The translations under genes were made by a program, and so were the position numbers. Shown in pieces: positions 8,608 through 17,518 of a DNA stretch of 64,000 bases. The notes under the pieces are model-generated. The model made no database searches. It had not been told where the DNA came from and worked only from the letters and a program-made list of their open reading frames with translations. Each line of letters starts with the position of its first letter. The stretch's first letter is position 1. The DNA comes from Pseudoclavibacter helvolus (GTDB taxonomy: Bacteria > Actinomycetota > Actinomycetes > Actinomycetales > Microbacteriaceae): contig NZ_JACHWJ010000003.1 in assembly GCF_014191305.1 (NCBI RefSeq), positions 1-64,000 on the forward strand, written 5' to 3'.

Positions 8608-10049
8608 GCGGTGAGCTTGTTGTTGTCGGGGCGAGCGACGTCCGCGCTATCGCCGCGAGGGCCGGGCTCTTCGCGGTCGACTTCACGGCGCTGCGCTCGA
8701 TCCTCGCCGCGCAGGAGTTGCTGCCGGCGTCCGCGTGGCTGAGCTCGTCTGGCCTCTCGTTCGCGGCATCGGCGGCACAGGCCGAGGTTGCGTTCTTCGG
8801 TGGAGCCCCGCTCGAGCTGCAGCTCTCCTCGCTGAGCCAGCGCATCCTGCTCGCCGCCGAGCTCTACGAACGTGCCGAGGCGCTGTCTCGGGCCGTCGTC
8901 GACGCGGCAGGAGCCAGCGTCGCCAATGCGCTTGGCCGTTCGGTTCCGCTCACGGTCGCGCTCTTGGGCCCCGCCGCTGGGATCGCCGCGCTCGTGGCGC
9001 TGGCCGGTGACGCGCCCACGCTGAGCGACCCGCGCATCCAGGAGCTCATCCGCGTCACCGTAGAGAACGCCGACGACTTCGCGCTCGGCCTCCTCGGCCT
9101 GCCGCCTGTGCCAGGTGCGGACGGCAGCAGCCTCGTCTCGTGGGCGCTCGCGGGGGCCGGCCTAGTCGGGCTCATCCCGAGCGACAGCTTCCGGGTGGCG
9201 AGCGCCGCTGTTCCTCTCGAGGGCCGGGATGCGCCTCCCTCCGGTCTTCAGGAGCTGGTCGCCGCCATCCCGCCCTCCGTCGATGGTGGGCCACAGGCAC
9301 GCATCACGAGCTACGTCGGTGCTCACGGGGACCAGCTCTTCGAGGTCGCGATCACAGGCACGTCGAACCAGGCGTACGGGTCGACGGAGAACCCGTTCGA
9401 CCTCGCTGGAAACCTCGCGGCCTACGCCGGCATCGACTCGCAGTCGGTCTCAGCGGCACTGGCGGCGATGGAGGACGCCGGGATCGAGCCGGGCGACGCC
9501 GTCGTGTTCGCCGGCTACTCCCAGGGGGCGCTCGTCGCCGCGGCGATAGCCGGGACGGGGAGGTTCGACACCAAGGGCCTCGTCTCGATCGGAGGGCCCA
9601 TCGACGCCGAGAAGCTCAGAGGGGAGTTGCAGAAGCAGGAGGGCAGGAGCGGGCAGGCAGCTCCGATCATCGAGATCCAGCACAGGGAGGACCCGATCGT
9701 CGGCCTTCAGGGGCTTGCGCCGGACGGCACAGATTCGACCGTCGTGTTCGCCGATGCCGATGCGCTGAGCCCACTCGACGACGACCCGCTCGCCGCCCAC
9801 TCCCAGGCGAGGTACCTCGAGACTGCCGGTCTGGCAGACGCGAGCGGTGACCCCGCGCTCGATGCGGCCCGCTCGGAGCTCCTCGGAGCATACGAAGGGC
9901 TCGAGGTCGAAGAGGCGAACCTCTACACGGTGGAGCGGCTCGACCCGCTCCCGGAACCCGGCGAAGCGGTTGACGAGGCCAACAGGCTCATCGAGGAGAA
10001 GTTCGCGCCCATAACGACGGGCCTCAAGCCCGACGACATCAAGATCTAG
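8604..10049 (+). CDS. Large protein with helical N-terminus and alpha/beta-hydrolase domain
   Basis: Starting at GTG 8604 (overlapping the previous stop as GTGA), the protein is 481 residues. The first 110 or so are Ala-rich helices with a Trp turn (ASAWLSSSG), similar in build to the upstream small protein. A Gly/Ala/Leu-rich hydrophobic part follows at about 110-180. The C-terminal half carries an alpha/beta-hydrolase core with the nucleophile elbow AGYSQGA near residue 309, later acid loops and a final His-containing segment (AAHSQARYL). No signal peptide is seen. It could be a type VII-exported lipase or esterase, or a cytosolic hydrolase with a partner; no ESX secretion genes are in the window. 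Confidence 0.65.
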   Translation: MSGELVVVGASDVRAIAARAGLFAVDFTALRSILAAQELLPASAWLSSSGLSFAASAAQAEVAFFGGAPLELQLSSLSQRILLAAELYERAEALSRAVVDAAGASVANALGRSVPLTVALLGPAAGIAALVALAGDAPTLSDPRIQELIRVTVENADDFALGLLGLPPVPGADGSSLVSWALAGAGLVGLIPSDSFRVASAAVPLEGRDAPPSGLQELVAAIPPSVDGGPQARITSYVGAHGDQLFEVAITGTSNQAYGSTENPFDLAGNLAAYAGIDSQSVSAALAAMEDAGIEPGDAVVFAGYSQGALVAAAIAGTGRFDTKGLVSIGGPIDAEKLRGELQKQEGRSGQAAPIIEIQHREDPIVGLQGLAPDGTDSTVVFADADALSPLDDDPLAAHSQARYLETAGLADASGDPALDAARSELLGAYEGLEVEEANLYTVERLDPLPEPGEAVDEANRLIEEKFAPITTGLKPDDIKI

Positions 10050-10056
10050 GGAGGAG

Positions 10057-10476
10057 TCAGTCCTCGCGGCGGCGCTGGTCGCTCTTGAGCTTCGTGTCCG
10101 CGCCACGTGCCCAGCCGCCGAGGATCGACGTGATGACCGACATGATGAGCGCCGCGAGCACAGCCCACCAGAAGCCGGAGACCTCGATGCCGAAGCCGAT
10201 GCCGTCGCTGATGACGCCGACCAGCCAGAACAGGAACCCGTTCACGATGAACGAGATGAGGCCAAGCGTGAGGATGTAGAGCGGGAACGCGACGACACGC
10301 ACGAACCCGCCGACCACCGCATTCACGACGCCCCAGATCAGGCCGAACAGGGCGAGCGTGCCGATGAGGCCCCACGTCGAGTCCTCGAACGGGATCACCT
10401 GAACGTGTGACTGCAGGATGAGGGTCACAACCCAGAGGGCGACGGCGTTGATGATGATGCTCAAGAGGGCTCGCAT
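10057..10476 (-). CDS. Phage holin family 4-like membrane protein
   Basis: A 139-residue protein with four hydrophobic segments, the LIWGVVNAVVGGFVRVVAFP and LTLGLISFIVNG stretches being typical of the PF04020-type family common in actinobacterial chromosomes. Despite the family name there is no prophage around it, and it is probably a housekeeping membrane protein of unknown role. It converges on the hydrolase gene, with 7 bases between the stops. Confidence 0.8.
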   Translation of the reverse strand: MRALLSIIINAVALWVVTLILQSHVQVIPFEDSTWGLIGTLALFGLIWGVVNAVVGGFVRVVAFPLYILTLGLISFIVNGFLFWLVGVISDGIGFGIEVSGFWWAVLAALIMSVITSILGGWARGADTKLKSDQRRRED

Positions 10477-10620
10477 ACCCCCTATCCTCGTCTATCTCGT
10501 GCAGTGTCTGCCTGAAGTGTTGGAGGATTTCTCCTGAATGGCGATGGGGCGGAGAACTAGACTGGCGAAATCTCGGGCAACCGCATCCGGGATCGGAACA
10601 GCAGGAAGGCGCCACACGAC

Positions 10621-11751
10621 GTGACTCCAGGCGACGAGACCGTGCAGATCCTCACTCCAGAGGGAGAGGTGAAGCCGACGAAGGCCGCCGAGCCGTTCCT
10701 CGAGCAGCTTGAGCTGCTCAGCACCGAGGACTACCTGCGCGCGTACCGCGACATGAGCTACGTGCGAGCCTTCGACCGCGAGTCGACGATGCTGCAGCGT
10801 CAGGGCCAGCTGTCGCTCTACGTGCCAGCCGAGGGGCAGGAGGCCGCGCAGATCGGCTCCGCCTACGCCATGCGTCCGCAGGACGCGGTATTCCCCTCCT
10901 ACCGCGAGCACGGCGTCGCCTTCGTGCGCGGCGTCGACCTCGTCGACGTGCTCCGCCTGCTGCGCGGCGTGACCCACAGCGGATGGTCGCCGGAAGGCCA
11001 CGGCGTTCGTCCCTACACGCTGGTCATCGGCTCCCAGACGCTCCACGCGACCGGCTACGCCCTCGGCCAGAAGTTCGACGGTGCCACGGGCACCGGCGAC
11101 CTCGACAAAGACGAGGCGACCGTCGTTTACTTCGGTGACGGCGCGACAAGCCAGGGCGACACCAACGAGGCGTATATCTTCGCGACGAGCTACCAGGTGC
11201 CGCTCGTCTTCTTCCTGCAGAACAACCAGTGGGCCATCTCGGTGCCCGTCTCCGTGCAGGCGAACAACCCGCTCTACAAGCGTGCGGGTGGCTTCGGCAT
11301 GCCCTCCACGCACATCGACGGCAACGACGTCATGGCGAGCTTCGCCGTGACCCGCTCGCACCTCGAGCGGGCGCGCGCCGGTGGCGGCCCCGGCTTCATC
11401 GAGGCCGAGACGTACCGGATGGGCGCCCACACCACGACCGACGACCCCACCAAGTACCGCACGAAGGACGAGGAGGAGTCGTGGCGTCGCCGCGACCCGA
11501 TCGCGCGCCTCGCCAAGTACCTGCGCGGCCAGGATGTCGGCGACGACTTCTTCGCTGGCGTCGACGAGGCCGCCAAGGACTACGCGGCCGACGTGCGTCG
11601 TGGCGTCTTCGAGATCGAAGAACCAGACAACGACTCCATGTTCGACAACGTGTACAGCGACGCGCACCCGCAGCTTGAGGACGAGAAGCAGTGGCTGCGC
11701 CGATACGAGGCGTCCTTCGACGAGGCCGCGAACCAGGAGGCAACCCGATGA
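10621..11751 (+). CDS. bkdA: 2-oxoacid dehydrogenase E1 alpha subunit (branched-chain type)
   Basis: The 376-residue product is the thiamine-diphosphate-binding alpha subunit of a heterotetrameric E1. The cofactor motif runs from GDGA at 172-175 to NN at 201-202, preceded by PSYREHG and followed by the phosphorylation-loop-like YRMGAHTTTDDP. With E1 beta and E2 it decarboxylates branched-chain 2-oxoacids, or possibly pyruvate, to acyl-CoA; length and gene order match the mycobacterial bkdABC set. The GTG start has AGGAAGG about 12 bases upstream. It overlaps E1 beta by ATGA. Confidence 0.92.
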   Translation: MTPGDETVQILTPEGEVKPTKAAEPFLEQLELLSTEDYLRAYRDMSYVRAFDRESTMLQRQGQLSLYVPAEGQEAAQIGSAYAMRPQDAVFPSYREHGVAFVRGVDLVDVLRLLRGVTHSGWSPEGHGVRPYTLVIGSQTLHATGYALGQKFDGATGTGDLDKDEATVVYFGDGATSQGDTNEAYIFATSYQVPLVFFLQNNQWAISVPVSVQANNPLYKRAGGFGMPSTHIDGNDVMASFAVTRSHLERARAGGGPGFIEAETYRMGAHTTTDDPTKYRTKDEEESWRRRDPIARLAKYLRGQDVGDDFFAGVDEAAKDYAADVRRGVFEIEEPDNDSMFDNVYSDAHPQLEDEKQWLRRYEASFDEAANQEATR

Positions 11752-12779
11752 CCGACGTCGCCACGAGTACCACCCAGAGCGGGCCTGAGGCAGATGCGCC
11801 CGAGACGGTCACGATGCCGCTCGCGAAGGCCATCAACGCCGGGCTGCGCCGCGCCATGGAAGACGATGACAAGGTCATCCAGCTTGGCGAGGACATCGGC
11901 ACGCTCGGCGGCGTCTTCCGCGTCACCGAGCACCTGAAGCGCGACTTCGGCGCGAACCGCGTGCTCGACACGCCTCTCGCGGAGTCCGGCATCATCGGCA
12001 CCGCTATCGGCCTCGCCATGCGCGGTTACCGGCCCGTTTGCGAGATCCAGTTCGACGGGTTCATCTTCCCCGGCTTCGACCAGATCACCACGCAGCTGGC
12101 GAAGCTCACGAACCGCAACGAGGGCCGCCTTCAGATGCCGGTTGTCATCCGCGTGCCGTACGGCGGGCACATCGGGGCCGTCGAGCACCACCAGGAGAGC
12201 CCCGAGGCGTACTTCGCCCACACGGCGGGCCTGCGTCTCATCTCGCCGTCGACGCCCAACGACGCCTACTGGATGATCCAGCAGGCCATCAAGAGCAACG
12301 ACCCCGTCATGTTCTTCGAGCCGAAGAGCAAGTACTGGCAGAAGGGCGAGGTCAGCCTCGGCGCGCCGGCTGCTGGGATGCACGCGAGCCGCGTCGCCCG
12401 CATCGGCAGCGACGTGACGGTTGTCGCGCACGGCGCCATGACGGCCGTCGCGCTGCAGGCCGCCGCGGTTGCTGAAGCTGAGGGCATCAGCATCGAGGTC
12501 ATCGACCTCCGTTCGCTGAGCCCCATCGACTACGCGCCGATCGTGGAGTCCGTCCGCAAGACGGGCCACCTCGTCGTGGCGCAGGAGGCTCCCTCGAACG
12601 CGAGCATCGGCTCGGAGATCGCGGCGACCGTGCAGGAGCGCGTGTTCTTCTCGCTCGAGGCTCCAGTGCTTCGCGTGTCGGGCTTCAACGTGCCCTTCCC
12701 GCCAGCCAAGCTCGAGGCGAGCTACCTGCCTGACGCAGATCGCATCCTCGAAGCCGTCGACCGCTCACTCGAGTACTGA
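11748..12779 (+). CDS. bkdB: 2-oxoacid dehydrogenase E1 beta subunit
   Basis: A 343-residue partner of the alpha subunit. It shows the conserved LGEDIGTLGGVFRVT, DTPLAESGIIG, the substrate-pocket region VRVPYGG and a C-terminal transketolase domain beginning near the SDVTVVAHGAM strand. ATG 11748 overlaps the alpha stop. The unusual N-terminal extension (about 20 residues rich in Thr, Ser and Glu) is not part of the domain. There is no E3 (lipoamide dehydrogenase) gene in the cluster, so E3 must come from elsewhere. Confidence 0.93.
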   Translation: MTDVATSTTQSGPEADAPETVTMPLAKAINAGLRRAMEDDDKVIQLGEDIGTLGGVFRVTEHLKRDFGANRVLDTPLAESGIIGTAIGLAMRGYRPVCEIQFDGFIFPGFDQITTQLAKLTNRNEGRLQMPVVIRVPYGGHIGAVEHHQESPEAYFAHTAGLRLISPSTPNDAYWMIQQAIKSNDPVMFFEPKSKYWQKGEVSLGAPAAGMHASRVARIGSDVTVVAHGAMTAVALQAAAVAEAEGISIEVIDLRSLSPIDYAPIVESVRKTGHLVVAQEAPSNASIGSEIAATVQERVFFSLEAPVLRVSGFNVPFPPAKLEASYLPDADRILEAVDRSLEY

Positions 12780-12812
12780 ACCAAGCCCGCACAGATAGAG
12801 GCAAGCACACCA

Positions 12813-14240
12813 ATGAGCACCGAGAACTTCGAACTCCCCGACGTCGGGGAGGGACTCACCGAGGCCGAGATCGTCTCCTGGCACGTCAAGGCCGGCGACA
12901 CCGTCGAGCTGAACCAGACGCTGTGCGAGATCGAAACGGCCAAGTCGATCGTCGAACTGCCGAGCCCCTTCGAGGGCCGCGTCGTCGAGCTCTTCGCGAG
13001 CGAAGGCCAGACCGTCGACGTGGGCAAGTTCATCCTCTCCATCGAGACCGCGGGGGCGGAGGGTGCCGAGGCTCCCGGGGTGGCTCCTGAGGCTCCCGCA
13101 GTCGACCTCGAGTTCGACGCAGCCCAGGCGGATGCGGCCTCGACGGTTTCCACGGAGGGTGCAGAACCGGCGGCCAACGCCGTCCTCGTCGGCTACGGAC
13201 TGGGTGACGCGCCGACCACGCGACGCCGCAAGAAGTCGGCGGCGCCTGCTCAGCCGACGCGACCCGCGCAGATCCCGGCCCCTGCTCAGCCGTCGCACCG
13301 TCCACCGGCGCAGCCCGCGGCTGCCTCGGGGGGAGCGCAGACGCAGGCCCGCCCGGGGTCGGTGCCAGCCGCATCCGCTTCGCCGATCATCGCGAAGCCG
13401 CCGATCCGCAAGCTCGCGAAGGACTTGGGGGTCGACCTCTCGCAGGTCGAGCCGACCGGCCTCGCCGGCGAGACGACCCGCGATGACGTCATCCGTCACG
13501 CGCAGCAGGCGAGCGTCTTCAAGAACCTCGAGACCCCCGTCTGGGGCGAGGTGCGCGAGGAGAAGCACCCGGTCAAGGGCGTGCGCAAGGCGACGGCGAA
13601 TGCCATGGTGTCGTCGATGTTCACGGCCCCGCACGTCACGCTCTTCACCGACGTGGATGCGACCCGCACGATGGAGTTCGTGAAGCGCCTCAAGGCGTCG
13701 CCAGACTTCGCGGGCGTCAAGGTCTCGCCGTTGCTCATCGTGGCGCGCGCCGTGATGTGGGCGATCCGCCGCAACCCGATGGTGAACGCCGCGTGGACCG
13801 ACGAGGAGTACACGGTCAAGCACTACGTGAACCTCGGCCTCGCCGCCGCGACCCCGCGTGGGCTCATCGTGCCGAACATCAAGGATGCGCACGCCATGAC
13901 CCTGCACCAGCTGGCGCAGGCGATCGAGCAGCTCACGTACCGCGCGCGCGACGGCAAGACGCCGCCGACCGCGATGCGCGACGGCACGTTCACGATCACC
14001 AACATCGGCGTCTTCGGGATGGACACGGGCACGCCCGTCATCAACCCGGGCGAGGTCGGAATCTTGGCGCTCGGCACGATCAAGCTCAAGCCGTGGGTGT
14101 TCGAGGATGAAGTCCGACCGCGCATGGTGACGACCCTCGGTGCGTCGTTCGACCACCGCCTCGTCGACGGCGACGTCGCGAGCCGCTTCCTCGCCGACGT
14201 GGCCACGATCGTGGAAGAGCCCGCGCTGCTGCTCGACTGA
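12813..14240 (+). CDS. bkdC: Dihydrolipoamide acyltransferase E2
   Basis: The 475-residue core component has one lipoyl domain (Lys44 in [12 protein letters not shown]), an Ala/Pro-rich linker at about 85-185, a peripheral subunit-binding domain at about 190-230 ([13 protein letters not shown]...[11 protein letters not shown]) and the catalytic acyltransferase domain with HRLVDG, catalytic His448 and Asp452. It is 33 bases behind E1 beta in the same operon. The long linker and single lipoyl domain fit actinobacterial branched-chain E2; a pyruvate role is not excluded. Confidence 0.94.
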   Translation: MSTENFELPDVGEGLTEAEIVSWHVKAGDTVELNQTLCEIETAKSIVELPSPFEGRVVELFASEGQTVDVGKFILSIETAGAEGAEAPGVAPEAPAVDLEFDAAQADAASTVSTEGAEPAANAVLVGYGLGDAPTTRRRKKSAAPAQPTRPAQIPAPAQPSHRPPAQPAAASGGAQTQARPGSVPAASASPIIAKPPIRKLAKDLGVDLSQVEPTGLAGETTRDDVIRHAQQASVFKNLETPVWGEVREEKHPVKGVRKATANAMVSSMFTAPHVTLFTDVDATRTMEFVKRLKASPDFAGVKVSPLLIVARAVMWAIRRNPMVNAAWTDEEYTVKHYVNLGLAAATPRGLIVPNIKDAHAMTLHQLAQAIEQLTYRARDGKTPPTAMRDGTFTITNIGVFGMDTGTPVINPGEVGILALGTIKLKPWVFEDEVRPRMVTTLGASFDHRLVDGDVASRFLADVATIVEEPALLLD

Positions 14241-14266
14241 GCACTGCGGGGAACCGTCCAGGCGGA

Positions 14267-14306
14267 TCGTCGGCCCGCCGCTGCTTCTAGCGCGGCGGGC
14301 CGACGA
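14267..14306. terminator. Bidirectional terminator between E2 and the EamA gene
   Basis: A perfect 15-bp inverted repeat (arms 14267-14281 and 14292-14306, TCGTCGGCCCGCCGC and its complement) with a 10-base loop. The EamA stop codon (14287-14289) lies in the loop and its last codons form the right arm, so the hairpin serves the converging transcripts. There is no T-run, as is usual in high-GC actinobacteria. Confidence 0.7.
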
Positions 14307-15288
14307 CCGGGATCGGCTGCGTCGGCGTGCCGGCGGTCAGTGATGCCACCGCGTCGGCCTTGTCTGCGCGCTGCTCCTTCACGGAGCTCAGCGTCGACCC
14401 GGCGCTCGCGGCGACGACCAGGAAGATCGCGGCGATGGCGAGCAGGCCCACCTCTTGGCCGAGGAGCAGCCAGCCGGACAGCGCCGCCATGACGGGCTCG
14501 AGGCTCAGCAGCACGCCGAAGACGTGCTTCGGCACCCGCCTCAGCGCCGCGAACTCGAGCGAGTACGGCACCACCGATGACAGCATCGCGGTGCCAAACG
14601 CCAGCAGCAAGAGCCACGGTGTTGCGATCGCTGCCGCCACGCCGCCGAACCCGAGCGGCAGTGTCAGCATGCCCGCGACGAGAAACGCGACGGCGAGCCC
14701 ACCCGTCCCGGGAACCGAGGCGCCGACCCGCGCGCCCATCAGGATGTAGCCGGCCCAGAAGGCCCCCGCGATGAGGGTGAAGAGCACGCCGAGCGGGTTG
14801 AGAGGCTCGCCGGAGTCGAAGCTCTCGATGCCGAGCAGCGCCATGCCAACAAGTGCGAGCCCCACCCAGACGAGGTGGCGTGGCTTGCGCGAGAGAACCG
14901 CGGCGAGCGCGAGCGGCCCGATGAACTCGATCGCCACGGCCGGCCCCAGCGGGATGAGCGCGATCGACGCGAAGAAGAAGCCGTTCATGCCCGCGATCGC
15001 GACCCCGAACAGCAGCACGTGCATCCACTGCCGTCGCGACCAGCCCAGGATGCGCGGGCGGGCCACGAGCAGCAGCACCCCGGCCGCCAGCAGCAGCCGC
15101 AGCGTGGTGACGCCCCAGCTTCCGAGCTCGGGGAACAGCTGCATGGCAAGCGCGGCACCGAACTGCAGGGATACGCACGACGCGAGGATCATTGCGACGG
15201 CGGGCAGCGTGCCGTGGGAGCGGGTGCTCGCACGCGATCCGAGTGGGGTCTCGGCCATCGCGGTGGGCGGCGTGGCTGGGTTGGTCAT
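14287..15288 (-). CDS. EamA-family (RhtA-like) transporter
   Basis: A 333-residue protein with about ten transmembrane helices in two EamA repeats (about 27-155 and 165-295), the drug/metabolite exporter fold; RhtA-type members export threonine and homoserine. Conserved features include GPAVAIEFIGPL and the second-repeat SSVVPYSLEFAALRR. The C-terminal tail after helix ten is hydrophilic. It is divergent from the LysR gene at 15377, with an 88-base shared promoter region, so it is probably the target of that regulator. Confidence 0.88.
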   Translation of the reverse strand: MTNPATPPTAMAETPLGSRASTRSHGTLPAVAMILASCVSLQFGAALAMQLFPELGSWGVTTLRLLLAAGVLLLVARPRILGWSRRQWMHVLLFGVAIAGMNGFFFASIALIPLGPAVAIEFIGPLALAAVLSRKPRHLVWVGLALVGMALLGIESFDSGEPLNPLGVLFTLIAGAFWAGYILMGARVGASVPGTGGLAVAFLVAGMLTLPLGFGGVAAAIATPWLLLLAFGTAMLSSVVPYSLEFAALRRVPKHVFGVLLSLEPVMAALSGWLLLGQEVGLLAIAAIFLVVAASAGSTLSSVKEQRADKADAVASLTAGTPTQPIPVVGPPR

Positions 15289-15344
15289 GGCTCAACTTTC
15301 GAGCCGCCACGGTTCTTTAGTCTAGTGAACGTCTCTCACAGATA

Positions 15345-15357
15345 TTGTGTAGCTCAA
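15345..15357. promoter_or_regulatory. Candidate LysR-type binding motif (T-N11-A)
   Basis: TTGTGTAGCTCAA is a TTG-N7-CAA dyad with the T-N11-A form of LysR boxes. It sits between the divergent EamA and LysR genes, 20 bases before the LysR start codon, where autoregulation and control of the exporter would be expected. Short dyads of this sort occur by chance, hence low confidence. Confidence 0.4.
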
Positions 15358-15376
15358 CTAATAAAGGAGAATCGGA

Positions 15377-16279
15377 ATGCTCAACCTCTCGCGCCTGCGC
15401 ATGTTGCGCGAGCTGCATCGTCTCGGCACGCTCACCGAGGTCGCCCGCTCGCTCTCGTACACCCCGTCGGCAATCTCACAGCAGCTTGCGGTGCTCGAGC
15501 GCGAGGTGGGCGTGCAGTTGCTCGAGCGCTCGGGGCGGCGGGTGCTGCTCACGGCGGATGCGATTGCGCTTGTCGAGCACACGGAGGCCGTGCTTGCCAG
15601 GCTCGAGCAGGCGGAGGCTGAGCTCGCTGCCGCACAGACCGAGGTGCGTGGCACGCTGCGGGTCGCCTCGTTCCAGAGCGTGCTGCTCTCGATTGGCCCC
15701 ATCGCGCTGACGCTGCTCGCCGAGCGGCACCCGGAGCTGCAGGTAGAGATCACGCAGCGCGAGGTGACGAGCGCCTACGAGGGGCTACTCGCCCATGACT
15801 TCGATCTGATCCTCGGCGAGGAGTACCCCGGGGTTCCGGAGCCGCACCGCGCCGGCGTTCACCGCGAGGACTTCACGACGGACGCGCTTCGCCTCGCCAT
15901 GCCGACGACGGGGCCGTTCGCGGAACTCGAGAGCGACATCGGCGCACTCTCTGGTGCATCCTGGGCCGTCGACCCGGAGAGCAGCACAACCGGGCGATGG
16001 GAGCGGGCGACGTGCCGCGCAGCCGGGTTCGAGGCGATCGTCCGGTTCGAGACCACCGACCCGCTGCTGCATGCGCACCTCGTGCGCACGGGGCACGCGG
16101 TGTCGTTCATGTCGGAGATCATCGCCGCGCAGCACCTCGCCGGGATGCGCCTGGTCGCGCTGCCGGGCGATCCCCACCGCGTGCTGTTCACAGCCGTGCG
16201 TGACGGGCGGGCAGAGCATCCCGCGATCCGCGCCTTCCGTGAGGCGCTCACCGAGGCCGCGAGCCAGGCGACGCCGTAG
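15377..16279 (+). CDS. LysR-family transcriptional regulator
   Basis: A 300-residue LysR protein: a winged HTH at about 1-60 (LSYTPSAISQQLAVLEREVGV), a linker helix, and a substrate-binding domain from about residue 90 (RGTLRVASFQSV). ATG 15377 has AAAGGAG upstream at 15363-15369. It is divergent from the EamA exporter, the classic arrangement for a LysR protein that senses the exported compound. Confidence 0.9.
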   Translation: MLNLSRLRMLRELHRLGTLTEVARSLSYTPSAISQQLAVLEREVGVQLLERSGRRVLLTADAIALVEHTEAVLARLEQAEAELAAAQTEVRGTLRVASFQSVLLSIGPIALTLLAERHPELQVEITQREVTSAYEGLLAHDFDLILGEEYPGVPEPHRAGVHREDFTTDALRLAMPTTGPFAELESDIGALSGASWAVDPESSTTGRWERATCRAAGFEAIVRFETTDPLLHAHLVRTGHAVSFMSEIIAAQHLAGMRLVALPGDPHRVLFTAVRDGRAEHPAIRAFREALTEAASQATP

Positions 16280-16402
16280 CCGCGCAGTGCGGAATCGCTG
16301 GCCAGAGTTGTGGCGGGATGCGGTTCAGCTTTCTTTGAAGCGCGCTTCGCCACAACTTTGGCCGTTGGTGCGGTCCGCGGGGCTGAGGCGGGGTACATGC
16401 AA

Positions 16403-16441
16403 TTGACATTGATTCTCAGTACGAATTACACTCCTCGAGTG
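16403..16441 (+). promoter_or_regulatory. Zur-controlled, apparently leaderless promoter of the zinc operon
   Basis: TTGACA (16403-16408) and TACACT (16427-16432) form a -35/-10 pair with an 18-base spacer. The predicted transcript start falls on or next to GTG 16439, and there is no ribosome site before that codon, so the mRNA looks leaderless. A 7-1-7 dyad, TGACATT-G-ATTCTCA (16404-16418), overlaps the -35 box and resembles Fur/Zur boxes. Zur is encoded as the last gene of the same operon. Confidence 0.65.
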
Positions 16442-17518
16442 AACCTTCGCGCCCTCGCCCTCATCGCCCTCGCCGGACTCTCGACGCTTGCCCTCGCGGC
16501 CTGCTCTGGTCCGGCCGCCGGCACCGACGCATCCGCTGCCCCCACGGCTGAGGGCGAGGCATTCGCCGTCGTTGCGACAACCACGCAGGTCGCCGACTTC
16601 ACGCGCGAGCTCACCGGCGGGCTCAACGTCGAGGTCACGCAGCTGCTCCAGCCGGGCACGAGCGCCCACAGCTTCGAGCCGACCCCCGCCGACCTCGTCG
16701 CGCTCGGCTCGGCCGACCTCGTCGTCTCGAGCGGTGCCGGCCTCGAGGAGTGGCTCGATGCCGCCGTCTCGTCGAGCGGATACGCGGGCGAGGTGGTGGA
16801 TGCATCCGCCAACGTCACCCTCTCGGGCAGCCACGAGCACGACCACGGCGAGGAAGCGCATACCGAGGAAGAGCACACGCACGCCGAGGGCGAAGAGCAC
16901 AGCCACGAAGAGGAGGCGCACGAAGAAGAGGTCCACGGCGAAGGCAACCCGCACACGTGGACCTCGCCCGCCAACGCCAAGCTCATGGCTGTCGAGATCG
17001 CGACGCACCTCGAGGAACTGCCCGGCATCGACGCCGCCGCGGTGCAGGCGAACGCCGACGCGTATGACGCCGAGCTGACCGAGCTCGACACGTGGATCGC
17101 CGCGAACGTCGACGCCGTGCCAGAGGCAGAGCGGGTTGTTGTCACCAACCACGACGCGCTCCACTACTACCTGAAGCAGTACGGCATCACGTTTGTCGGC
17201 TCGATCATGCCAAGCTTCGACGACAGCGCCGAGCCGAGCGCCGCCGAGATCGACGCCCTCATCGCCGAGATCAAGGAGCACAACGTAAAGGCGATCTTCA
17301 CGGAGACGCAGCTCTCGCCGCAGAACGCCGAGACCATCGCCGCGCAGACGGGCGCGAAGGTCTTCTCGGGCGACGAGGCACTGGCGACGGATGCGCTCGG
17401 CGAGCCGGGCACCCCAACCGGCACGTATGTCGGTGCGACGGTGCACAATACTCAGATGATCATCGATTCCTGGGGCGCTACGGCGACCGACGTACCTGAG
17501 GTGCTTGCACAGCAGTGA
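16439..17518 (+). CDS. Zinc ABC transporter substrate-binding lipoprotein
   Basis: From GTG 16439 the product is 359 residues. A lipoprotein signal ends LALAAC, with Cys22 as the lipid site. The mature protein is a cluster A-I (ZnuA-like) binding protein: AVVATTTQVADFTREL, a His at GTSAHSFEPTPAD, a His/Glu/Asp-rich flexible loop at about residues 131-165 with roughly ten His, then NPHTWTSPANA and NHDALHYY giving further metal ligands. The His-rich loop is typical of zinc rather than manganese binding. Its stop overlaps the ATPase start (GTGA). Confidence 0.93.
   Translation: MNLRALALIALAGLSTLALAACSGPAAGTDASAAPTAEGEAFAVVATTTQVADFTRELTGGLNVEVTQLLQPGTSAHSFEPTPADLVALGSADLVVSSGAGLEEWLDAAVSSSGYAGEVVDASANVTLSGSHEHDHGEEAHTEEEHTHAEGEEHSHEEEAHEEEVHGEGNPHTWTSPANAKLMAVEIATHLEELPGIDAAAVQANADAYDAELTELDTWIAANVDAVPEAERVVVTNHDALHYYLKQYGITFVGSIMPSFDDSAEPSAAEIDALIAEIKEHNVKAIFTETQLSPQNAETIAAQTGAKVFSGDEALATDALGEPGTPTGTYVGATVHNTQMIIDSWGATATDVPEVLAQQ

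Noticed and set aside
10057-10476. Prophage, suggested by the holin-like protein
   Set aside because: No phage structural, integrase or lysis genes nearby; this holin-like family is chromosomal in actinobacteria.
12765-14156. 463-residue minus-strand frame over E2
   Set aside because: Antisense of the well-supported E2 gene, typical of high-GC third positions.
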